From Podaxis mareebaensis (lineage: Eukaryota > Basidiomycota > Agaricomycetes > Agaricales > Agaricaceae), in contig JAEUWP010000601.1 of the NCBI GenBank assembly GCA_018524725.1, forward strand, positions 124,001 to 188,000: a stretch of 64,000 nt of DNA, written 5' to 3'. The position numbers were made by a program, and so were the translations under genes. Below, one piece after another: positions 11,226 through 21,537 of this stretch. The notes beneath the pieces were generated by a model, which was not told the origin of the DNA, ran no database searches, and worked only from the letters and a program-made list of their open reading frames with translations. Every line of letters begins with the position of its first letter. The stretch's first letter is position 1.

Positions 11226-12267
11226 TCAACGAGTCGAGAGCATGGGTTGCCAGACCCCATATGAAACCTCCTCAAGGTGGTGCAATTCCACCCGGTCCCA
11301 GAGGACTGGGATAACATTAGCCTGATTACTGGCGTTAGCATACGTTAGCAGAAGAAGGAACCGGGTAAATTCACCTGCAAATAGTGAACACAAGCTCTTG
11401 AGACTCTTCTTGCGAGCGTTGACAGACTGACGCGTCCGTCGTAGGCATCCAACGGGATCTCATAGGTTAATGAAGAATACCCAACCCACTGCGACACGAG
11501 GATAAATATTCAGGATGGATACTTCAATAAAGAAAGCGCAACGCCTACCTTAACCTTCAATAAAATCCGTCCTCTTGGATCCGCATGCAGATCATGCAAC
11601 GAATAAGCATCGTTATTCGACAGTCTGACGTGGGACTGAGCTTCATCAAGTCCAATGCCGGCTACGAAAGCTCCCTTGCGCTTGAATTTGATGCTTAGGT
11701 TCCCAGGACGAGTACCGTGTCTATAATGAGAGTAGACATCCCTTCCACTGGGTGTGACGAAGGAGACTGTGGAGTGTCTCCGGTGGCGCATGGGTTGCGG
11801 GGGTGGGATCGTGACCATGTGGGGTGGGTGTGTTGTTATTGCGTGGGGGGTAACGGGACGGGAGTAACCGCCTGGGAAGGGGTGCTCGTCGTAGTAGGGT
11901 GTGTCGCCGTAGTCGTTGATGTCGTCATACCCTGCTGAGAATATCTAGGTTAGAGGGTTTCTAGGAAGGTGGAAAGATAGAGGTCTAGCTCACAAGGGCC
12001 AGTGAGCCGTCTACTTAGGGGGACGACAGCGGTACTCGGTTGTGGGGCGTAAATTGGGCCATAGGAAGCTGTGGTATACTGTGAATTGAAGGGGCGACCG
12101 TGAGCCGGGATACGTCTATCGTTAGTGAGCTGAGGACTTACATCCATTGCTGGCTCAACATATCCTCCATGGTTATAAGCCGCCGGAGCAGAGACGGCGT
12201 AGCCCATTGACGGGCGACGCGACATCGAGCGAGAGAATCCTCCGTCGTATGTGGTAGCATAAGCCAT
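11226..12267 (-). CDS. DUF6741-type fungal protein, function unknown
   Basis: Four exons (12267-11994, 11931-11549, 11488-11375, 11321-11226 on the minus strand) close in frame for 288 aa. The first half is low in complexity, rich in Ser, Tyr, Pro and Thr. The second half is a compact conserved domain: IKFKRKGAFVAGIGLDEAQ, then RLSNNDAYSLHDLHAD, then YEIPLDAYDGRVSLSTLARR, ending VELHHLEEVSYGVWQPML. I recognise this as a domain widespread in Agaricomycetes (DUF6741 as I recall) without a known role. No signal peptide or membrane segment. The upstream region is a 1.6-kb gap shared with the divergent BBE-like gene 1. Confidence 0.82.
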
Positions 12268-13867
12268 TTCAAGGCCAGTGGTAAAAGTAACGTCGAAAAC
12301 TGAGAAGGCAAGAGTGGACGAGAATGCGAGAGAGAGCTAAGTCAGCTAGCCTTAAGGGTAGAACGAGCCAGGAGGTTTTCGAGGAATAAAGGGTAGAGAC
12401 TTGAGGCAGAGAGGGCATTTATATAGAGAGACATGATGCCACGAAGGTAGACGCTGTTACCCCTCGATGCTGCCTCGAGGACGTATCAAGGGATAACCGG
12501 ACGTCTGCATGAGACTCCAGCAGAGAATCTCCGAAGAAAAACGTGATTTGGAACTCATGAATACAAATTCAAGTGTAAATCTGGATTCCGAGTATCTTGG
12601 GGTCGCCGGCCACCTCTCCAGATATTGATATGATGTTTAATAATAAACAAGGTGCTTGCAAAACAAATCGATGCTGGGACCCACACGTCTGGGTCGGGAT
12701 TGCTCCTTGGACTCTTTTTTTACGAGAGCGCTACAGCCCCAGGAGTGCACATAAAAGAGGACTGGTATTTTGGTTGGAAGCGAAGGCCAGGTCCCGTGAG
12801 CGGGCGATTGTCTGGAAAACCTCCGTTCCGGAATCTCTGTTCCGGGGCTAGCTTAGAAGCCACAAGTGAAAAGGATCGTTGAGATCACGGATCATGGTCC
12901 CCTCATAGGTTTGCGAAGATGCTACTGAGTATCCCTTGGGCCATTAACATACTTGGAGGGGGGTTGTCGGAAATGAAAGCCGTGCAGTCGTCGCAGTCGT
13001 CCAGGCGGTGCAAGCATGGCGAACTGCCTTGCGCCAGACATGTGTCCCAAAGGTCATAATATCGACGCAAGGAAAGGGTAATACTGAGTAGGATTGGCAA
13101 TAGTATTCATCTACCCCAGACAGGGTGCTGTGAATTCAATGGTCGAGGCTCCAGGTGGCTACGTTTGTTTAGAATCTTGGTGGGGTGACTGGGGGTGGCG
13201 CTAATATGGGGGTCTTCATAGTTCAGGTCATCTAGCGAAATGAAGGTATGAGGAATTTTGCTGTGAGAAGCCATCCGGAGTTCAAGAATTAGATTCGCTC
13301 GGGTTCAGGGACCGGTCCCGTCCGGTGTTGATTTCGAGCCAGGTGTCGGAGTCCAGCTTATACCACCAAAAGCCAAGTGCTGTCACCCATGATCGAAGGA
13401 AATGTCACCCCCAGAAGCGAGGGATGAGAGAGCCATGGCACCGGTAGAGTCGTCTCTGATCATAGAAAGTGTAGCTTCAGCTGAGCTCTGAAACCATGGC
13501 ACAGCACCGGAAAGTAGGAGCCCACTGAGCCCGAAATCATGCCTTCTGTCATATGCTGGCCCATTGTTCGCACCTCACTGCGTCAGGAATTGAAGCAACT
13601 GAATAGCAAGAGGGTAGATGAGTAAGAAAAGAACGTTGGTTGGTCAGCGTCGCTGATTTGGAGGGTACTTAGTGGGTAAATTTGGATCGACTGTCCCACA
13701 CAAGCACGCTCACATGTCACCGCCGACCGGCCACCTTCCATCCTATGCCCTTCCACCAAATGGAAATGTCGATGTTGATCAATGTTTTATCAGTCTTGCT
13801 ATATCTAAGAGAATAACCTTCAGAAGTCCTCAGCAAAGGCTGCCACCTCCGGAGTGCGACGTTTTCC
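12268..13867. other. Long divergent intergenic region before the BBE-like array
   Basis: 1.6 kb between the DUF6741 gene and BBE-like gene 1, so it contains both promoters. The best TATA-like sequence for the oxidoreductase gene is TATATCTAA near 13799, about 60 bp before its ATG. Short open frames near 12.6-12.9 kb on the plus strand and 12.9-13.1 kb on the minus strand have no domain or splice support. I see no repeats or RNA genes. Confidence 0.45.
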
Positions 13868-15661
13868 ATGGCCTCTATCGCTGGGTTAGCCGCTCGCGTC
13901 AAGGGTGATGTTATCACGCCAGATCATCCAGAATACGCGGAATCTCTTCACCGCTGGGCGCGAAACGCAGAAAGGAACGCAGCGGTCGTTGTTTTTGTCA
14001 AGGACGAGGTTGATGTATCTGCCGCAATCCTATATGCTCGGGAGAATAAACTTCCTGTCGCAATCCGTGGAGGTGGTCATAGCCCTACAGGCGCGTCTTC
14101 TGCAGAAGGTGGCGTCGTAATTGATCTTTCCCGCTATCTCAATGGTGTGCGTATCGATCCTGTAAAGAAGCTAGCATACGTTGGTGGAGGTGCTCTTTGG
14201 GAAGCTGTTGACAAGACCGCAATTGAACATGGTCTTGCCACTGTTGGTGGGACCGTCAATCATGTATGTATCACGATTCAGTTGCACTCCTGACCTCACC
14301 TCGGGACAGACGGGTGTCGGAGGGTTAGTCTTCATATTTTCTTTGAAACCCACCCGAGGCTGAGTCTCGCTGGGACAGGCTCATTCTCGGAGGCGGGTTT
14401 GGTTGGCTCAGTGGCGAACACGGTCTAGCCATTGATAACTTGGTTCAGGTTAGCAACCTCACTCGTGAGACGTCTTGCGTCAATTGATAACACCTGACGA
14501 CCAGGTCACCCTCGTCAGCGCGGATGGCTCTGTTCATAAGGCCAATGACATGGAGAACGTCGACCTCTTCTTTGGTGTCCGAGGGGGTGGTTGCAACTTC
14601 GGTGTCGTCACGGAGTTTGTTCTCGCGCTTCACCCTCAAAGAAGGACCGTCTTTGCTGGACTCGTAATATTCGTTGGCCATCATTTGGAAAAGGTCATAG
14701 AATTTGCAAAGGATTGGTATGCCAACCTTAGCCCAAGGGAGGCCATGCTCATGATGACTACTTGCAAGCCAGACGGTACTGTGAGATTCAGTCTTATTGA
14801 TGCACTTATCACGTGTGATTAACTGTTCTAGCCAATTATTCCTTGCTACCTATTCTACAACGGCAGCGAAGATGAAGGGCGAACCCGGTTCAAGAAACTT
14901 TTTGATATTGGTATGTCTGACCCGAGCCACTGGTACGAAGCCCAACTCCTGATTTTGTTTTATTCAGGACCTGTAGCCGATATGACGAAAGAAGTGCCGT
15001 ATGAGGTGGTCAACTCCTTACAGGTGCGGATATCGCCATATCTCCTTGTTCTACTCTTTGATGGCTGCGTTCTCAGAACACCATGGTGAACCATGGCAAC
15101 GGTGTCTACTGGAAAGGAGTAGCTCACGAAGGTCCGAACTACAAGCCCATTGCGGAGGCCCACCAGAGGATCACAGAAATATTCAGAGAAGGGAAATTCG
15201 TGGCAACGGCCATCTATGAATGGGTTCCGTTACAAAAAATCAACTCCATCCCTGCAAACAAGATGGCATACCGACGAATTCCCAACCCGAATTGCTTGAT
15301 CGTAGTTGGATGGCCAGGAACTGCACATTCAGAAGGGAAGGTTTCGGAGGCGCGGCCACTGGCCCACGGCATTGCGGCATGCATTGTTGGTGGACTGTCG
15401 CAACTCAAGGACGTTAAGAGTCAGGGTTATAGTAATTACGGTACGGTCCCTCTCTCCGAACCCTTCCATTTGCTTCACCGGTTCTGGTTTGACCCATGAA
15501 CGTTAGACCCTGACCCCGAAGGCATTACGGCAGACAAAGATGAGGTGATGGATAAGGCTCAGGTTGCATTCGGAGCAAATTATCCTGCCTTGCAAAGGAT
15601 CAAAAAGAAATACGATCCCGAAAACATCTTCAACAAGTGGTTTGCCATCACCCCTGCTTAA
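13868..15661 (+). CDS. BBE-like FAD-linked oxidoreductase, tandem copy 1
   Basis: Eight exons close in frame for 469 aa: 13868-14263, 14310-14323, 14379-14448, 14505-14780, 14832-14910, 14968-15023, 15077-15440, 15507-15661. Exon 2 is only 14 nt. The PCMH/VAO FAD-binding domain shows [11 protein letters not shown] (the His that takes 8-alpha-linked FAD), [22 protein letters not shown] and [17 protein letters not shown]. The C-terminal BBE segment ends [18 protein letters not shown]. The position where bicovalent members have Cys is Val (GGTVNH), so FAD is predicted to be held by His only. No signal peptide, so an intracellular oxidase or dehydrogenase, closer to 6-hydroxynicotine-oxidase-like enzymes than to secreted sugar oxidases. 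Substrate unknown. Confidence 0.93.
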
Positions 15662-16176
15662 CGTTACTCCTCTGCGCTACATACATAGTGGGATGCCGTT
15701 TCTACCCACACTTGTCTTTGAATGATCTGCTGATCTGAAGACTGCCTGACCTGTTCGGATCGCAAAATATATAGAACACCGGCATTCAAAACATTATGTA
15801 CATATGACATATGTGATGGTTTGCGTGGGTATAAGACTGATTATGGCTTCACCTTGGAAACCCATTGGTCAGTCAAAACGTGGGTTGGAAGACTCAGCGG
15901 CACGGAAGTGGCAAGGATACATGGCAAGTCGGGATGTTGGTGGCCAGATTTGGACCAGCTCCGGGGTTGACGCGCTTTCAACCAACCACTGCATGAACTC
16001 CCAGACCCGAACCGCTCCTTGATTGCAAACCCACGGTCTTCTTTTTAATCGGGTCTAACCAAATCAATATGTTGGCATTGATTAATCGTTTATGCTGAAT
16101 TCAGGGATCCGTTTTTCTCAGCAATGGGTATATAAACTGCCCAACTCCAGGGGTCCTGGAGCCCACAATTCTGCAA
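15662..16176. other. Spacer between BBE-like copies 1 and 2
   Basis: 515 bp holding the 3' region of copy 1 and the promoter of copy 2. A TATA box (TATATAAA, 16129-16136) is the only clear element. No coding sequence. Confidence 0.6.
16129..16136 (+). promoter_or_regulatory. TATA box of BBE-like copy 2
   Basis: TATATAAA 41 bp before the ATG at 16177. Copy 3 has TATATAA at the same distance from its start, which supports both as core promoters inherited from the duplication. Confidence 0.55.
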
Positions 16177-17989
16177 ATGATGCCTCCTCCTATCGATGAA
16201 CTCACCAGGCGCGTTCATGGCGATGTCATATCGCCCGAGCACCCGGAATATGCAAAATCCCTCCACCGATGGGCAATTAACGCGGAAAGAAAGGCAGCCG
16301 TTGTCGTTTTTGTCAAGGACGAGGCTGATGTAGCCTCGGCGATATTCTACGCTCGGGAACACCACCTTCCTATCGCTATTTGTGGTGGTGGACATAGCCC
16401 TACGGGCGCTTCTTCTGTGGAAGGGGGCCTTGTGATCGACCTTTCTCAATACATGGACGGCGTGCGAGTTGATCCCGAACAAAAATTGGCTTATGTGGGC
16501 GGAGGTGCACTTTGGGGAACAGTTGACCGGACTGCGATTAAGTATGGCCTGGCTACCGTTTGTGGTACCATCGAACATGTACGAGTCCATTTCCTGGTCT
16601 TGGCTCGGCCTGTATTCACTGTGACTGTGACTCGATAGACTGGTGTGGGAGGGTAAGTTGTATTCTCGACTTCCAGCGTCGTTCCAACTCTTAGCCGCAG
16701 CTCCGCAGGCTCACTCTTGGCGGCGGTTTCGGTTGGCTCTGCTCCGAACACGGCCTGGTTATCGACAATCTGGTTCAGGTATGTTTTCTCATGTCATCCA
16801 ACTAGTCTTTTCCTAATGGGGATTCACTCCTCAGGTAACTGTCGTCAGCGCAGATGGTGTTGCGCGGAAGGCAAGCGAAAATGAGAACCCCGACTTATTC
16901 TTTGGCGTTCGCGGAGGTGGTTGCAATTTTGGAGTCGTCACAGAGTTTGTACTTCGCCTTCATCCCCAAAGGAGGACGATCTTCGCCGGTTCTATGACAT
17001 TCACCCCCGATAAATTGAAGGCAATTGTAGAGGGGGTAAAGGTGTGGTATCCCAGTGCTAGCCCCAAGGAAGGCGCACTTATGATGCCTACCTGTCTACC
17101 CGATGGCACTGTGAGTCTCATTCCACCTGCGGATCAAACTTCACCGGGACTAATCGGAGCACTCAGCCCGTCGTTGTCTGTTATATCTTCTACAACGGCA
17201 GTGAAGAGGAAGGCCGGGCAAAATTCAAATGGCTCTACGACGTTGGTATGTTCTGGTACGAGTCAGTGATTGCCGGACCAACCCTGATGTATCATCTCTC
17301 AGGACCTTGTGAGGATACCACCAAGGAAATGCCTTTCGAGCTGCTGAATACCATTCAGGTACGCGATTCGTCTAGACAGGACGCTGCGCACACTCAAAAA
17401 AGACCATGCCAGAATGCTATAGCAGAGCACGGAAATGGTGTTTATTGGAAAGGAGTGACGGTCGAAGGTCCTGACTACGAAACCACCGTCAGGGCCTACG
17501 AAAGAATTCAAGAAGTCTCTAGGGATGGTAGATTTACCGCGATCGCTATCTACGAGTGGTGGCCCCTCCAAAAGATTCTTTCCGTGCCTGCAGATAGGAC
17601 TGTGTTTCATCGAATTCCTCGTCCCAACTGCTTGATCCTGATTGGGTGGCCTGGACGTACTAACTCCGAAGAGAAGGTTGACGAGGCGAGACGCTATGCT
17701 CACGAGATTGCCGTTCTAGTGGCTGGCGGGTTGAACGAGATGAAGGACGCCAGAATCCGGGGTTATAATAACTATGGTAAAAATCTCTTCCGTATAAATA
17801 GCGTTTCCTCCGGCGTTGATGTTGCGGCTCTGAATTGTAGACCCGGAGGGCATCAAAGATGACAAAGAAGAGGTAGTGGACAAGGCGAAGATCAACTTCG
17901 GAGAACATTATCCGACTTTGCAGAGGATCAAGAAGAAGTATGACCCCGAGAATATTTTCAACAGATGGCTTGCTATCACACCTGCGTAG
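16177..17989 (+). CDS. BBE-like FAD-linked oxidoreductase, tandem copy 2
   Basis: Same architecture as copy 1: exons 16177-16578, 16639-16652 (14-nt microexon), 16709-16778, 16835-17110, 17167-17245, 17303-17358, 17413-17776 and 17841-17989, 469 aa, all phases closing. FAD site: [13 protein letters not shown] (Arg of the sister copies is Cys), [37 protein letters not shown]. At the usual Cys-FAD position it has Ile; a new Cys lies three residues earlier (ATVCGTIEH). The C-terminus is [18 protein letters not shown]. It appears intact and is the most diverged copy in exon 1. An alternative start one codon on (16180) exists. Substrate unknown. Confidence 0.92.
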
Positions 17990-18426
17990 GGAGGGGTGCA
18001 GGTCGAATGTCAATTTTAAAATCGAACCTTTCTTGAAATAATACCATGATGTTTCGGTTCTCGCCTCTTAGCTGTGCAAATGTGAGGCAAACCTGACTAC
18101 AGATTTTATGCCATATTCCTGTTATGTATTAGGATATTTCTGGTTGGTCTATCGATCCCGATTGATGTAATGATACTTAGGGAGGATAAATAACAGATGG
18201 CATGAACTTTGTAACAGGTGATACCCAGTTGTATTGTTAAGCCCTTCGTATATCTGCCGCCCGCAAGCATGTGCACTATGGGAGTTGGGTGATGTCAACC
18301 TGGTGGCAAAGTTGGATGTAACGCGGGTGGAGACAAAAATAAGATCGCGCGCACCAAGTTTGGTTGATCACTGTCACCTTACTGTAACATGAACCAAGCG
18401 TGATTCATTTCTTTGACGTTTGCATA
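17990..18426. other. Spacer between BBE-like copy 2 and transposon 1
   Basis: 437 bp of AT-rich sequence, presumably the 3' flank of copy 2. No gene or element seen until the transposon boundary TA at 18425-18426. Confidence 0.5.
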
Positions 18427-19162
18427 CAGTCGACTCTGTCATAACCCACAGCACTTTGTCGGGTGTCTGAGCTATGGGTTATGATAAGGTATGGGTTGTA
18501 AGAAAGATCCATAATTCTGCCAAAAAATCAATTAAAATATTGTTATTTAAGGTAGAATGTACCATTAAGTCTTATACTGCGTAAACTGCTAAGGTATTAA
18601 AGACTCTTCGGAGTAAATAGTCATCGATACGGGTATCCTTCAGTGTCGCTACCTTCGCCAACCGAACGGCTCGGTTCAGCAAGACAAATAGCTGCTCCGT
18701 CTGGCGAGAAAACGAATGATTTGTTGTTGCGAGGTACCTTTCTTAAGAATTGTCGATGCTTGGAGAACATCTTCCGTGCACAGCGGAGGTGGCTCGGGTG
18801 CACCGTCATCGTCATCATCGTAACCATCGTCAGTGATATAACAGGTGAAGCAGGCATCGTGGCGGGCAAAACTCGTCCGAGGAGCTGTTCTTGGCACCTC
18901 CAATAGGCCAGTCCGCACACTGTACTGTATTGAGTTTGGTACATAATATGATGCCAATATTATACTACAAACTGGAATAAATACCATAAATAGTCACTGG
19001 CGCTATGGGTTTTCGCCTGCACGGGCCTGTGGGTTATGGGATGTCACGGAGTTATGGGTCATGGGTTGAAAACACCTGTATATCAACTTTGTCCTGGGGA
19101 TCTCCTATGGGTTATGACAGGTTATGGGTTATAACGGGTATGGCTTATGTCAGAGTCGACTA
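18427..19162. mobile_element. Pogo-like DNA transposon remnant 1 (736 bp, TA target site)
   Basis: Ends are inverted: CAGTCGACTCTG at the left (18427) and CAGAGTCGACTA at the right (ending 19162), one mismatch, each flanked by TA (18425-18426 and 19163-19164). CAG ends with a TA target duplication fit the Tc1/pogo superfamily. Inside the ends are several direct copies of a TATGGGTTATG-type word. The middle, on the minus strand, matches the C-terminal part of a transposase seen intact in element 2 (DDDDDGAPEPPP, then LKDTRIDDY), but with a frameshift near 18740. It is a non-autonomous, decayed copy inserted about 90 bp before the TATA box of BBE-like copy 3. Confidence 0.75.
18610..18880 (-). 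pseudogene. Frameshifted transposase C-terminus in element 1
   Basis: Minus-strand translation gives an Asp-rich run with PPPLCTEDVLQASTILKK in one frame and RQTEQLFVLLNRAVRLAKVA then TLKDTRIDDYLLR in another. Together they parallel the single frame of element 2. The shift is caused by about two extra bases in a run near 18740. Non-functional. Confidence 0.65.
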
Positions 19163-19252
19163 TACTATCCTCGGCCGCCCCACATTGAGTTGGCATCCCA
19201 ACATTGCACAATCCCCATTTCTAAATCGAAGAAATGTGCTTGGGGCACTGGA

Positions 19253-19259
19253 TATATAA
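19253..19259 (+). promoter_or_regulatory. TATA box of BBE-like copy 3
   Basis: TATATAA starting 47 bp before the ATG at 19300, matching the spacing in copy 2. The transposon ends at 19162, so less than 140 bp of original upstream sequence remains before the start codon. Confidence 0.55.
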
Positions 19260-19299
19260 GCTTCGATAGGGGCAACTCACTTTCAAGTCCCAGTAGGCA

Positions 19300-21088
19300 A
19301 TGACTACCATCTCCGATCTCACCAAACGCATTAATGGCGATATCGTCACGCCAGAGCATCCAGAGTACGCCAAATCCATTTCCCGTTGGGCGTGCAATGC
19401 GGAGAAGAAGGCTTCCGTCGTCGTGTTCGTTAGAGACGAAGCCGACGTATCTGCCGCGATACTCTATGCTCGAGAAAACCACCTTCCAATTGCAATTCGT
19501 GGTGGTGCTCATAATCCTACTGGTGCCTCGTCCGTTGAAGGTGGTCTCGTCATTGATCTTTCTCGGTACCTCAACGGCGTTCGTGTCGATCCCGTGAAGA
19601 GGTTGGGCTATGTTGGCGGGGGTGCTCTTTGGGAGGCGGTTGACAAAGCTGCGATCGAACATGGTCTAGCAACTGTTGGTGGAACTGTCAACCATGTAGG
19701 TCTTTCGTCAGATTTTCTTGCGAATTTCAGCTGATCATATCCAGACTGGTGTAGGAGGGTCAGTTACAGGATTCATTGCTGTCAGGACACATGGCTCATA
19801 TGTCCTAACAGGCTCACCCTTGCAGGCGGTATTGGCTGGCTCGCCGGCGAACACGGCTTGGTAATTGACAACCTGGTTCAGGTTGGCGATTTCCTACAAC
19901 GTGAATCCTACATCCTGCTAAACTAGGACCATTAGGTGACTCTCGTCAGCGCAGACGGCACCGTCTACAAAGCGAGCGAGATGGAGAATTCTGACCTCTT
20001 CTTTGGTGTCCGCGGAGGCGGTTGCAACTTTGGAGTAGTCACCGAGTTCGTGCTCGCCCTCCACCCTCAGAGAAGGACCGTCTTCGCTGGGCCTATTGTG
20101 TTCCGCGGCGACCAGCTGAGGCAGATTGTGGCGGCAGCGAAGAGTTGGTATGCAAATGTCGGCCCCAAAGAAGCCATGGCCATGATGACCACCTGTGAAC
20201 CCAATGGTACTGTGAGTGCTCGCATGAAGGTCGTGGAATTGGCCACCACTTACTGGGGCTCCTAGCCCGTTGTTTCCTGTCATTTATTTTACAATGGCAG
20301 TGAAGAGGAGGGGCGAGCCGTGTATAGAACCTTCTACGATATTGGTATGTCCAAAACTTTCAGACGAAGACTTAGATATCATCACAACCTCTGGTGCCCC
20401 CAGGTCCCTTCTTCGACATGACAAAAGAAGTGCCATACGAAGAATTGAATTCTCTTCAGGTGAGCCTTCCGCCCCGATTGAATCTTGACTTAATTGACAA
20501 AAATGTCAGAACTCTATGGTTGGCAACTACCGTGACGGCGTATACTGGAAAGGCGTCGCACATCAAGGTCCCGAGTACGAGATTATCGCCAAAGCCTACG
20601 AAAAAGTCATAGAGGTCGCAAATACCGGCAGATTCACTGCAAATGCCATCTACGAATGGATACCTCTTCAGAAAATCAACTCAGTCCCCGCAGGCAAAAC
20701 TGCCTATCGCCGTACTCCGAATCCCAATTGCTTGATCGTAATTGGCTGGCCTGGGGATACTAGCACAGAGGAAAAGGTTGATGAAGCGAGGGCCTTTGCC
20801 CATGAAATTGCCGGTCGTGTTGCCGGTGGGCCATCAAAACTGAAGGAAATTAAAAGCCAAGCCTATAGTAATTATGGCAAGTTCCTCCTTTCGAACTAAG
20901 TTTATTATATCTGGTATTGACCACCGTGATTAACTTCAGACCCAGAGGGCGTTGCCGGAGATAAGGACGAGGTCAAGGATAAGGCGAGGATTGTCTTCGG
21001 GGACAACTACCCAGCGCTGCAGAGGATCAAGAAGAAATATGACCCAGAGAGCATCTTCAACAAATGGTTTGCTATCACCCCAGCTTAA
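19300..21088 (+). CDS. BBE-like FAD-linked oxidoreductase, tandem copy 3 (diverged)
   Basis: Exons 19300-19695, 19745-19758 (14-nt microexon), 19812-19881, 19936-20211, 20266-20344, 20404-20459, 20510-20876 and 20940-21088 give 468 aa. The last intron starts GCAAGT, a GC-AG intron, where copies 1 and 2 have GT; without splicing, translation stops nine codons later. FAD-site residues differ from the sisters: RGGAHNPTGAS (GGGHS in the others) and LTLAGGIGWLAGEHGLV (LGGGFGW in the others). The FAD His is kept. The second half is well conserved (YEWIPLQKI, then KYDPESIFNKWFAITPA). It sits between two transposon remnants. It may be a functional variant or in early decay; the reading frame itself is intact. 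Confidence 0.88.
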
Positions 21089-21537
21089 GCCTTCTCGGCA
21101 TTTCGTACGGTTACCATGAAGACTTTCGGCTGTCTGCGTTTAATTGATTTGGATCCCGAGATTCTCTCCCTTCGCAGTGGAACCGTGAAGTGGGAGTACA
21201 TGAACCGGCTCAGATAGAGGTTATGTAGTAAAGTCATGAGGTCCAAGGAATGTGACGGACTGCTCACTACTAGTACTTTTTTGGTTCTTCCTGGGGCTGT
21301 GTGATCTGCGTAAACTGAATTATCATCGTTACATGCCGATACTAATGCATTGCGACAGCGAAGCGGGACTCCATGTGGTCTCGTTCAGCTACATCAGGCA
21401 AGGAACCGTCTAACGCCGGTATGGGCTTCCTCGCAGATGAGCAATGAATTCTTATAATAAGGCCCTTTCTCGGCGGTACCGGCCAACTGGAGGATTCTGG
21501 CGCGTGGCAAAGTTTGTTAGTGATACCAATATTGATA

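Noticed and set aside
12597..12882. Two overlapping plus-strand open frames in the 1.6-kb gap
   Set aside because: No start context, splice partner or family resemblance.
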